Positions 1 to 6,411 of a DNA stretch of 12,455 nt are shown piece by piece. The stretch comes from Thermodesulfobacteriaceae bacterium (lineage in GTDB: Bacteria > Desulfobacterota > Thermodesulfobacteria > Thermodesulfobacteriales > Thermodesulfobacteriaceae). The DNA lies in NCBI GenBank assembly GCA_015494725.1, contig WGAR01000100.1:1-12455 (forward strand), given 5' to 3'. A program made the position numbers and the translations under genes. The notes beneath the pieces were generated by a model, which ran no database searches, had not been told where the DNA came from, and saw only the letters and a list, made by a program, of their open reading frames with translations. Position 1 is the stretch's first letter. Each line of letters starts with the position of its first letter.

Positions 1-966
1 ATCACCTTTTACGCCGGAGGAGGCACTCCCTCCCTGCTCTCCCCGGGATTTTATGCCCGTCTCTTCGAACAGCTGGGAAAGATCTTCCCTTTTCAACCCG
101 AGGAACTCACGCTGGAGGCCAATCCGGAAGGCCTCGATCAGGCCCGACTCCGCGGATACCTCGCCGCGGGGTTCAACCGTTTGAGCCTAGGATTCCAGAG
201 CCTTCTTCCCCGGGGGCTCGCCGCCCTGGGACGGGTTCACAGCGTGGAGGAGGCTCGCCGGGCCTATTTTCAGGCGCGGGAAGCGGGCTACCGCAACGTC
301 TCCCTGGATTTCATCTTCGGCTGGCCGGGACAGACCCTCTCCCTTCTGGAAAAGGAACTGGAGGAGGTCATCCGGTTGGGGGCCGAACATCTCTCCTTTT
401 ATGAGCTGACCCCGGAGCCCGGCACCCCTCTTTTTCGCCGTCTGCAGGAGGGGAAACTTGCCCTTCCTTCGGAGGAAACCCTGGTCCGGATGCACGAGAT
501 GGTCCGGGAGAGGCTTTCTTCCGCCGGTTACGAGGCCTACGAGATTTCCAACTATGCCCGGCCGGGGTTCAGGTGTCGCCACAATCTCTTTTACTGGAAG
601 GCCCAGCCCTATCTGGGTCTGGGACCGGCGGCGGCCTCTTTCCTCCACCGGATACGGTTGCGCAATCCGGAGGATCTTCAGGGTTACCTCAGGGCACTCA
701 AGGAGGATAAATTGCCGGCCCGGGTGGAGGAGGAACTCTCCGAGGAAGGAGCCTTTCGCGAGGCGGTTATCCTGGCCCTGCGCCTTAGCGAAGGGGTTAA
801 ACGAGAGGAATTCCTTGCCCGTTTCGGTCGGGACCCGGAACAATTCTTCGCCCGGGAGATCCGGGAACTCAAGGAATTAGGGCTTCTTGAGGTTTCCCCC
901 CGGGGATTTTCCCTTTCTCCGCGGGGAAGACTGCTTGCCAGTCAGGTCCAGTTGAAATTCCTTTAG
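1..966 (+). CDS. hemW: HemW-like radical SAM heme chaperone (5'-truncated)
   Basis: The reading frame is open from base 1, so the N-terminus lies before the window; 321 residues are visible. HemW proteins usually have about 370-400 residues, so roughly 50-60 are missing, including the CxxxCxxC iron-sulfur motif. Seen here: a GGGTPSLL motif at visible residues 7-14, an NPEG...GFNRLSLGFQS strand-loop region around 41-66, and CRHNLFYWKAQPYLGLG around 191-207, which matches the HemW/HemN consensus of an RHN-YW-YLG block. A winged-helix-like C-terminus follows (about 240-321). HemW is related to oxygen-independent coproporphyrinogen oxidase HemN, but family studies describe it as a heme-binding protein that delivers heme to target enzymes, not an oxidase. 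The TTG at 181 is internal and not the real start. A separate function as a true HemN cannot be excluded without the N-terminus. The 3' end overlaps the -35 box of the next promoter. Confidence 0.88.
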   Translation: MTFYAGGGTPSLLSPGFYARLFEQLGKIFPFQPEELTLEANPEGLDQARLRGYLAAGFNRLSLGFQSLLPRGLAALGRVHSVEEARRAYFQAREAGYRNVSLDFIFGWPGQTLSLLEKELEEVIRLGAEHLSFYELTPEPGTPLFRRLQEGKLALPSEETLVRMHEMVRERLSSAGYEAYEISNYARPGFRCRHNLFYWKAQPYLGLGPAAASFLHRIRLRNPEDLQGYLRALKEDKLPARVEEELSEEGAFREAVILALRLSEGVKREEFLARFGRDPEQFFAREIRELKELGLLEVSPRGFSLSPRGRLLASQVQLKFL

Positions 967-980
967 GTTTATATTATATT
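952..980 (+). promoter_or_regulatory. sigma70-type promoter for tRNA-Gly and the rimP-pnp operon
   Basis: TTGAAA (952-957) and TATATT (975-980) are separated by exactly 17 bases, and the AT-rich spacer stands out in GC-rich surroundings. The -35 box overlaps the last codons of the HemW-like gene. Transcription should start near 986-988, only a few bases before the mature tRNA 5' end at 991, so the 5' leader removed by RNase P would be very short. This is the only strong promoter-like pair seen on the + strand ahead of the operon. Confidence 0.75.
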
Positions 981-990
981 CTTCTCCAGA

Positions 991-1065
991 GCGGGCATAG
1001 CTCAGGGGTAGAGCATCAGCTTCCCAAGCTGAGGGTCGCGGGTTCGAATCCCGTTGCCCGCTCCA
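991..1065 (+). tRNA. tRNA-Gly, anticodon CCC
   Basis: The whole cloverleaf can be read. The acceptor is 991-997 paired with 1055-1061, the D stem 1000-1003/1011-1014, the anticodon stem 1016-1020/1028-1032 with loop TTCCCAA (anticodon CCC at 1023-1025), and the T arm 1038-1042/1050-1054 with loop TTCGAAT. The discriminator is T1062 and CCA is encoded at 1063-1065. U73 is normal for bacterial tRNA-Gly. It decodes GGG, a glycine codon that is visibly common in the neighbouring genes. It occupies the place that metY (initiator tRNA) holds ahead of rimP-nusA in E. coli. Confidence 0.97.
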
Positions 1066-1078
1066 GAAAAGAAGAAAA

Positions 1079-1098
1079 GGCCGAAGTGGGCCGAAGTG
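1079..1098 (+). repeat. perfect 10-bp tandem direct repeat at rimP start
   Basis: GGCCGAAGTG occurs twice without a gap (1079-1088 and 1089-1098). The two copies supply the left arm and the loop of the hairpin behind the tRNA, and the first copy ends in a possible GTG start codon for rimP (1086). Confidence 0.9.
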
Positions 1099-1109
1099 CC
1101 CACTTTTTT
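1084..1109 (+). terminator. intrinsic terminator/attenuator between tRNA-Gly and rimP
   Basis: AAGTGGGC (1084-1091) pairs perfectly with GCCCACTT (1098-1105) around a six-base loop, and six Ts follow at 1104-1109. The shape is that of a rho-independent terminator. It lies 18 bases behind the tRNA CCA end and three bases before the rimP ATG. Since no other promoter is visible before rimP, it must be partly read through for the operon to be expressed. That makes it a candidate attenuator, possibly sensitive to NusA, which is encoded downstream. Confidence 0.75.
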
Positions 1110-1112
1110 GTT

Positions 1113-1580
1113 ATGGAAAGGGAAAAACTTATTCAGGAAGTATGGGATCTGGCCGAGCCGGTGGTCCTGGCCCGGGGTATGGAACTGGTGGAGGTGGAAT
1201 GGCAGCGGGAACGGCGGGGCTGGGTGCTGCGGCTTTATATTGACAAACCCGGAGGGGTCACCCTGGGGGACTGTGTGCGGATAAGCGAGGTGGTGGGGGA
1301 TCTTCTGGATGCCCGGGATCTCATTCATCATTCCTATCATCTTGAGGTTTCCTCTCCCGGGCTGGAGCGTCCCCTGCGCAAGAAGGAGGATTTTGAACGT
1401 TTTGCCGGAGACAGGGTACGAATCGAACTTCGGGAGCCCCTTTCCGGCCGGAAGAGCTTTACCGGCACGCTCAAGGGGCTTTCCGGGGAAAGCGTGGTGC
1501 TGGAGGTGGCTGAAGGAGAGGTCCTCATTCCCTATCAGGCCATCAAGAAGGCCCGGCTCAAGCCGGAGAACATATTTTAG
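1113..1580 (+). CDS. rimP: ribosome maturation factor RimP
   Basis: RimP binds the free 30S subunit in the cytoplasm and helps its late assembly. From the ATG at 1113 the protein has 155 residues, close to the usual 150-160. The family signature LEVSSPGLERPLR lies at residues 79-91, after an alpha/beta N-terminal domain with VEWQRERRGWVLRLYIDKPGG; the C-terminal part resembles the Sm-like barrel of the family (about 95-150). The start is uncertain. ATG 1113 gives the best length but has no Shine-Dalgarno and directly follows a terminator T-run. An in-frame GTG at 1086 would add nine residues and has a purine-rich GAAGAAAAGG stretch five bases ahead, but sits inside the hairpin stem. The gene is followed nine bases later by nusA, as in most bacteria. 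Confidence 0.93.
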   Translation: MEREKLIQEVWDLAEPVVLARGMELVEVEWQRERRGWVLRLYIDKPGGVTLGDCVRISEVVGDLLDARDLIHHSYHLEVSSPGLERPLRKKEDFERFAGDRVRIELREPLSGRKSFTGTLKGLSGESVVLEVAEGEVLIPYQAIKKARLKPENIF

Positions 1581-1589
1581 GAGCGAGCC

Positions 1590-2828
1590 ATGCCCGGCGA
1601 GGTGAGAAAGATCGTGGAGCTGATGAGCAAAGAACGAGGGCTTCCCAAGGAGGTCATCGTTTCGGCCCTGGTGGAGGGGATGCGCACCGCGGCTCAGAAG
1701 AAACTGGGGCCTCAGGCCGAAGTGGAGGCCATGTACAACGAGGAAAAAGGCGAGATCGAGGTCTTCCGCCTGTATGAGGTGGTGGAGGAGGTCCACAACC
1801 CGGAAAAGGAGATCTCTCTCTCCGAGGCCCGGCAGAAAAACCCCTCGGCCCGGGTGGGGGACGTGATCGGGGAACCGGTGGATGTACGGGACCTCGGACG
1901 GATTGCCGCCCAGCTCACCAAACAGATCCTGACCCAGCGCATCCGGGGAGCGGAGCGTGAACTTATTTATCAGGAATACAAAGACAAGATCGGAGAGATC
2001 GTAAGCGGTTTCGTGCATCGTTTTCACAAACGGGATGTCATCCTTTCCCTGGGGAGGGCCGAGGCCCTGCTGCCGGAGAAGGAACAGATCCCCACGGAGA
2101 GATATCATCGGGGCGAAAGGCTAAAGGCCCTTCTCATCGAAGTAAGGCGCACCGGGGATCCGCAGCTGGTGGTCTCGCGCACCCATCCCGAGTTCCTGAA
2201 AAAGCTTTTCGAGCGGGAAGTTCCGGAGATAAGAGAAGGCATCGTGCAGATCGTGGCCGTGGCTCGTGAACCCGGTCGCCGGGCCAAGATGGCGGTGATC
2301 TCCAAGGACCCGGAGGTGGATCCGGTAGGGGCCTGCGTGGGGCTCCGGGGGTCCAGGGTGCAGGTGGTGGTGCAGGAACTCAAAGGGGAAAAGATCGACA
2401 TCATTCCCTGGGATCCGGATCCGGCCCGTCTGGTCTATAACGCCCTGGCTCCGGCGGAATGCACTCAGGTCATCGTGGACGAGGAGACCAAAACACTTGA
2501 GGTCATCGTGCCCGACGATCAACTCTCGCTGGCCATCGGACGGGAAGGACAGAACGTACGCCTGGCCTCCAAACTTCTCGGCTGGCGTATAGATGTGTAT
2601 AGTGAGACCCAGTATGCTCGCAGGCAGGATCCGGAATTCCTGAAGATGCTCGAGGTGGAGGGCTTATCCGAGGAGGTGGCTGGGAGGCTTTACGATGCCG
2701 GAATCAACTCCGTAAAGGCCCTGGCCGAGGCGGACCCTCAGAAGGTAGCCGAGGTAGGGCGGCTGCGCTTGGCCGAGGCCCAGGAACTGGTAAACCGGGC
2801 CCGGGAAAAACTCGCCGGTGAGGGGTAG
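1590..2828 (+). CDS. nusA: transcription elongation/termination factor NusA
   Basis: NusA binds RNA polymerase and nascent RNA, promotes pausing and intrinsic termination, and takes part in antitermination. The 412-residue protein shows the standard order: polymerase-binding N-terminal domain (about 1-125), S1 domain (about 130-200, starting near GEIVSGFVHR), KH1 with a GLRGSR loop, KH2 with GREGQN inside the conserved DDQLSLAIGREGQNVRLASK stretch, and one C-terminal helix-hairpin-helix unit (about 345-412; LEVEGLSEEVAGRLYDAGI). The two acidic C-terminal repeats of the 495-residue E. coli protein are reduced to one unit here. An AGGAG ribosome site overlaps the rimP stop codon and supports the ATG at 1590. 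The stop codon directly abuts the next ATG. The operon attenuator upstream of rimP is a plausible target of NusA feedback. Confidence 0.97.
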   Translation: MPGEVRKIVELMSKERGLPKEVIVSALVEGMRTAAQKKLGPQAEVEAMYNEEKGEIEVFRLYEVVEEVHNPEKEISLSEARQKNPSARVGDVIGEPVDVRDLGRIAAQLTKQILTQRIRGAERELIYQEYKDKIGEIVSGFVHRFHKRDVILSLGRAEALLPEKEQIPTERYHRGERLKALLIEVRRTGDPQLVVSRTHPEFLKKLFEREVPEIREGIVQIVAVAREPGRRAKMAVISKDPEVDPVGACVGLRGSRVQVVVQELKGEKIDIIPWDPDPARLVYNALAPAECTQVIVDEETKTLEVIVPDDQLSLAIGREGQNVRLASKLLGWRIDVYSETQYARRQDPEFLKMLEVEGLSEEVAGRLYDAGINSVKALAEADPQKVAEVGRLRLAEAQELVNRAREKLAGEG

Positions 2829-3113
2829 ATGGCCCGGCGTGGACATATACCCATACGTATGTGTATCTTTTGCGGCCGGAGGGCGCCGAAAGGAGAACTT
2901 TTACGTCTGGCCCTGGATGAAGCCGGGTATCCGGTTTATGACTCCAGACAAAAACTCCCGGGACGCGGGGCCTATCTCTGTGGAGCAGAGGAGTGCCTGA
3001 AAAAGTTGAAGACCCCCAGGGGGCAGAAACGTCTGCAGAGGGCCTTTAGGGGGCGAATGAAAGGTCTGCGTCCCGAATTAGTGGCGGCCCTTCTGGGGCG
3101 CGGGGAGGCGTAA
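2829..3113 (+). CDS. ylxR: YlxR/RnpM family nucleic-acid-binding protein (DUF448)
   Basis: This is a small basic protein of 94 residues. The family signature is clear: RMCIFCGRRAPKGELLR (residues 10-26) and PGRGAYLC...EC (44-56). It has four cysteines, C12, C15, C51 and C56, while many homologues keep only part of this set, so a bound metal is possible. YlxR of other bacteria binds RNA and has been reported to bind the RNase P RNA and modulate RNase P, hence the name RnpM; that role is taken from the family, not seen here. The ATG directly follows the nusA stop codon, with GAGGGG just upstream, so translation is probably coupled. It lies between nusA and infB as in Bacillus. Confidence 0.93.
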   Translation: MARRGHIPIRMCIFCGRRAPKGELLRLALDEAGYPVYDSRQKLPGRGAYLCGAEECLKKLKTPRGQKRLQRAFRGRMKGLRPELVAALLGRGEA

Positions 3114-3119
3114 TTCACC

Positions 3120-5717
3120 ATGAGCAGGATCCGTATCTACGATCTGGCCAAGGAACTGGAGATCGGTTCCAAAGAACTGGCCCAGAAAGTAAAGGCCATG
3201 GGCATAGAGATCAAAAGCCATTCCTCCACCATCACCGAGGAGGAGGCCGAGAGGGTGCGGGAGGAGGTCCTCCGCCAGAAGGAACATCCCGCATCCGAGG
3301 TTGCGGAAGATACTCCCGAGGAAAAGAACCAGCAGGCGGTCATCTTCCGGCGGCGTGAGGATAAAGAAGCACGCCCCAAACGCATAAAACTCAAGATCCG
3401 CAGGCATCGTCCGGAAAAAGAAACCCCGCCGCCCGAAGAACCCCGCGAGGAGGCCCGAGAGGTCTCTCCGGAGGAGGAAAAAGGCGAGGAACCCACAGTC
3501 GGGGCACCTCCTTCAGCGGTGCAGGCTCAGGAGGAAAAGCCAGCGGAAGCCCCCGGGGAGGGCCTGGGGCTTAAGGCCCGGATTGTTTCCCGGATTGATA
3601 CCGCTGAGATTGCTCCCAAGCCCAAGAAACGGGTGGTCAAGGATTTCAAGCCCCGTCGGGCGCCGGTAGAGACTCCTCCGCCCCCTCGTCCGGAGGAAGC
3701 GGAAAAGAAGGCGGCCAAGAAGAAAAAGGCCCGTCCAGAGGGGGAGGAGCGCCCCAAGAAAAAATCCCGTAAACGGGTAGTAGAGGAAGTAAAGAGCGAA
3801 CGCGAGGAGATTCTGGAAGAGCTGGAGTTGATGGAGGAACTGGAAAAGGAACCCGAGGGGCTGGAACTCATCGAGGAAGAGGAGAAGGAAGAGACCGCCT
3901 CCAGGACCCGCAGGGCCGGGGAGGAAGAGAAGAAAAAGGAGCGTCCCCCCACCCTTCCTCCGAAGAAGAAAAAGATCCGGGTCCACGAGACCATTCAGGT
4001 GGGGGAACTGGCCCGGGAGATGGGGGTCAAGGCCGCGGATGTGATCCGCAAGTTCATGGAAATGGGCACCATGGTCACCATCAACCAGTCCATAGATGCG
4101 GAAACCGCGGCCATTGTAGCGGCGGAATTCGGCTACGAGGTGGAAGCAGCCACGGTGGAGGAGGAGGCCCTGCTGGAGTATGTGCCCCCCTCTCCGGAAG
4201 AGTTAGAACCCCGGCCGCCGATTGTCACCGTGATGGGACATGTGGATCACGGAAAGACCACCCTGCTGGATGCCATAAGGAAGACCGACGTGGCCGCCCG
4301 GGAGGCCGGGGGCATCACCCAGCACATCGGGGCCTACAAGGTCAGGTTGGCCGATGGGCGGGAGATCACCTTTATCGATACCCCGGGACATGAGGCCTTT
4401 ACCTCCATGCGGGCCCGGGGAGCGCAGGTTACCGACCTGGTCATCCTGGTGGTGGCTGCGGACGACGGGGTCATGGATCAGACCCGCGAGGCCATCGATC
4501 ACGCCCGGGCCGCCGGGGTCCCCATCGTGGTGGCCATCAACAAGATCGATAAACCCGAAGCCAACCCGGAACGGGTAAAGAGCCAGCTGGCGGAGCTGGG
4601 GCTGGTGCCGGAGGAATGGGGCGGGGAAACCCTGGTGGCGGAGATCTCGGCCAAAAAACAGCAGGGGATCCAGGATCTGCTGGAGCTGGTCCTGCTTCAG
4701 GCGGAGATGCTGGATCTCAAGGCGGCTCCGAAAAGGCCGGCCCGGGGACGGATCATCGAGAGCCGTCTGGATCGGGGCAAGGGCCCGGTGGCCACGGTGA
4801 TCATCCAGGAGGGAACCCTGCACGAGGGAGACCCCTTTGTGGCCGGAATGACCTTCGGCCGGGTGCGGGCCATGCTCAACGAACACGGAAAGAGATTGAA
4901 GGAAGCCCCGCCGGCCACACCGGTGGAGGTCCTGGGGTTTGAGGAGGTCCCCCAGGCCGGAGACGACTTCATCGTCATGCCGGATGAGACCGCGGCCCGC
5001 AGGGTGGCGGAATACCGGCAGCGCAAGGCCCGTGAGGCCGAAGCCGCCCGCGAGGCCCGGATGTCGCTGGAAAAGGTCTTCGAAAAACTCCGGGAGGGCG
5101 AGATCAAGGAACTTCGTATCGTGCTCAAGGCCGACGTCCAGGGGACCCTGGAGGCCCTGAAGGAGGCCCTGCAGAAACTCTCCACCGACGAGGTGCGGGT
5201 GAATATCATCCGCTCCGGAATCGGGGCCATCAGCGAAAGCGATGTAATGCTGGCTGCGGCCTCCGAGGCCATCGTGATCGGTTTTAACGTGCGCCCCACC
5301 GGAAAGGCCAAGGAGATCGCCAAACAGGAAAAGGTGGATATCCGGTTCTATGATGTGATCTATCAGGCCATCGAGGAGGTCAAGAAGGCCCTTTCCGGAT
5401 TACTGGAGCCCGAATACGAAGAGCGAATCGTGGGCGTGGCCGAGGTGCGGGCCACCTTCCGGGTGCCCCGCGTGGGGACGGTGGCCGGATGTTACGTCAA
5501 GGAAGGCAAACTGGTACGGGGCGGAAGTGTACGGTTGTTGCGCGAGGGGGTGGTGGTTTACACCGGAAAGATCTCCTCGCTCAAGCGTTTCAAGGAGGAC
5601 GTAAAGGAAGTTGCGGCGGGATACGAGTGCGGCGTGGGGTTGGAGAACTTCCAGGACATCAAGGAAGGCGACGTGATCGAGGCCTTCGAGATGGTAGAGA
5701 TTCGCAAGGAATTATGA
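3120..5717 (+). CDS. infB: translation initiation factor IF-2
   Basis: IF-2 is the GTPase that brings fMet-tRNA to the 30S subunit and promotes subunit joining. The protein has 865 residues. An IF2_N domain is at about 1-50, followed by a long Lys/Glu/Arg/Pro-rich linker (about 55-280) and a second IF2_N domain (about 290-345; VHETIQVGELAREMGVKAAD). The G domain starts near 365, with G1 GHVDHGKTT (373-381), G3 DTPGHE (420-425), G4 NKID (474-477) and G5 SAK (510-512). Domains II, III and the fMet-tRNA-binding C-terminal domain (GTVAGCYVKEGKLVRGG region) complete it. All GTPase motifs are intact. The ATG at 3120 lies six bases after the ylxR stop, with GGGGAGG about a dozen bases upstream. The stop TGA overlaps the ATG of a 23-codon frame as ATGA. 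Confidence 0.98.
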   Translation: MSRIRIYDLAKELEIGSKELAQKVKAMGIEIKSHSSTITEEEAERVREEVLRQKEHPASEVAEDTPEEKNQQAVIFRRREDKEARPKRIKLKIRRHRPEKETPPPEEPREEAREVSPEEEKGEEPTVGAPPSAVQAQEEKPAEAPGEGLGLKARIVSRIDTAEIAPKPKKRVVKDFKPRRAPVETPPPPRPEEAEKKAAKKKKARPEGEERPKKKSRKRVVEEVKSEREEILEELELMEELEKEPEGLELIEEEEKEETASRTRRAGEEEKKKERPPTLPPKKKKIRVHETIQVGELAREMGVKAADVIRKFMEMGTMVTINQSIDAETAAIVAAEFGYEVEAATVEEEALLEYVPPSPEELEPRPPIVTVMGHVDHGKTTLLDAIRKTDVAAREAGGITQHIGAYKVRLADGREITFIDTPGHEAFTSMRARGAQVTDLVILVVAADDGVMDQTREAIDHARAAGVPIVVAINKIDKPEANPERVKSQLAELGLVPEEWGGETLVAEISAKKQQGIQDLLELVLLQAEMLDLKAAPKRPARGRIIESRLDRGKGPVATVIIQEGTLHEGDPFVAGMTFGRVRAMLNEHGKRLKEAPPATPVEVLGFEEVPQAGDDFIVMPDETAARRVAEYRQRKAREAEAAREARMSLEKVFEKLREGEIKELRIVLKADVQGTLEALKEALQKLSTDEVRVNIIRSGIGAISESDVMLAAASEAIVIGFNVRPTGKAKEIAKQEKVDIRFYDVIYQAIEEVKKALSGLLEPEYEERIVGVAEVRATFRVPRVGTVAGCYVKEGKLVRGGSVRLLREGVVVYTGKISSLKRFKEDVKEVAAGYECGVGLENFQDIKEGDVIEAFEMVEIRKEL

Positions 5718-5785
5718 ACGAAGGGTCTCCCGCCGGAAAGGCCGGTATCCTGAAAAAAGACCAACGGGCCGAGAGATGGTGGTAG
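5714..5785 (+). CDS. possible 23-residue leader peptide between infB and ylxP
   Basis: An ATG at 5714 overlaps the infB stop as ATGA, with AAGGA three bases upstream, and opens a frame of 23 codons ending in TAG at 5783-5785. Its last codons overlap the ylxP ATG at 5776 in another frame. The peptide is basic, begins MNEGSPAGKAG and ends with two tryptophans; I recognise no family. The ylxP start has almost no Shine-Dalgarno of its own, so ribosomes that finish infB, restart here and terminate just past the ylxP start could couple the two genes. It could equally be a chance frame in a 58-base gap. It is listed as a candidate only. Confidence 0.3.
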   Translation: MNEGSPAGKAGILKKDQRAERWW

Positions 5786-6066
5786 GTGTGGTGCGGATGG
5801 AGTTCTTTATCCCCGGGAATCATTCGCTAAAGGGGAAGCGCCAGGTGGTAAAGAGCCTGGTGCATCGTCTGGAGGCCCGGTTTAAGAAGATCTCCGTGGC
5901 CGAGGTCGGAGAGCAGGATCTCTGGCAAAAGGCGGTGATCGGGGTTTCCACCGTGGGTTCGGATCAGACCCTGGTGGATCGGTGTCTCAACGAGGTCCTT
6001 TCCTTCGTAGAGAATTTCGACGGTCTGGAGCTCCTTTCCGCGGAAATAGATTTTATCTCCTATTAA
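5776..6066 (+). CDS. ylxP: YlxP-like protein (DUF503)
   Basis: This 96-residue protein begins MVVGVVRMEFFIPGNHSLKGKRQVV, which matches the DUF503/YlxP consensus (hydrophobic strand, then HSLKxKR). SVAEVG...WQKAVIGVSTV follows, as in the family. The length is normal and there are no membrane segments. The biochemical role is not established; the constant neighbourhood of infB and rbfA suggests a role in ribosome assembly or translation. ATG 5776 is chosen because it places the conserved strand at the N-terminus and no other in-frame start lies between it and infB. The ribosome site is weak (only GAGAG directly before the ATG). The rbfA ATG follows after four bases. Confidence 0.9.
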   Translation: MVVGVVRMEFFIPGNHSLKGKRQVVKSLVHRLEARFKKISVAEVGEQDLWQKAVIGVSTVGSDQTLVDRCLNEVLSFVENFDGLELLSAEIDFISY

Positions 6067-6069
6067 AAA

Positions 6070-6411
6070 ATGCACTATCGACACCTCCGGGTAGCCGAAC
6101 TGATAAGGGAAGCCCTCTCCGTGATCCTGATGGATGAGGTGCGGGATCCGGATTTGCAGGGGTTCATCACCATTTCCGAGGTGGAGGTCTCTCCGGATCT
6201 CCGCCGGGCCCGGGTCTATTATCGGGTTCACGGGGAGGAGGAAGATTGGAAACGGGCGGAAAGGGGGTTCCGGAGGGCCCGTAAGTATCTGCGACATCTT
6301 CTGGGGCAACACGTTTATTTGCGCTATCTTCCGGACCTGAGTTTTCATCCCGATCGCAGACCCGAGGACCTAATGGTCCTATCTCCCGAGGAAAACGATG
6401 AAGAAGATTAA
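6070..6411 (+). CDS. rbfA: 30S ribosome-binding factor RbfA
   Basis: RbfA is a KH-fold protein that binds the 30S subunit near helix 1 of 16S rRNA and assists its maturation and cold-adapted growth. The 113-residue protein shows the usual pattern: RVAELIREALSVILMDEVRDPDL (helices 1 and 2), a strand with ITISEVEVSPDLRRARVYYRV, the helix of the KH core, and a C-terminal RYLPDLSFHPDRR block (about residues 85-97). The tail is acidic. The start ATG has only a run of A upstream (TATTAAAAAATG), with no Shine-Dalgarno, so translation may depend on coupling to ylxP, whose stop is three bases away. The 3' end overlaps the next gene by 14 bases. Confidence 0.96.
   Translation: MHYRHLRVAELIREALSVILMDEVRDPDLQGFITISEVEVSPDLRRARVYYRVHGEEEDWKRAERGFRRARKYLRHLLGQHVYLRYLPDLSFHPDRRPEDLMVLSPEENDEED

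Noticed and set aside
1002..2108. A 368-codon minus-strand frame running from nusA through rimP into the tRNA
   Set aside because: It is antisense to three real genes, and its end is read from the complement of the tRNA-Gly (GIRTRDPQLGKLML), a pattern well known from spurious annotations over tRNA genes.
3280..3970. Repetitive GAGGA/AAGAA-rich DNA in infB as a possible repeat array
   Set aside because: It is the ordinary charged Lys/Glu linker between the IF-2 N-terminal domains; there is no regular period and the frame is intact.
4203..4886. Minus-strand frame opposite the IF-2 G domain
   Set aside because: It is the shadow of a highly conserved GTPase domain, with no ribosome site or recognisable product.
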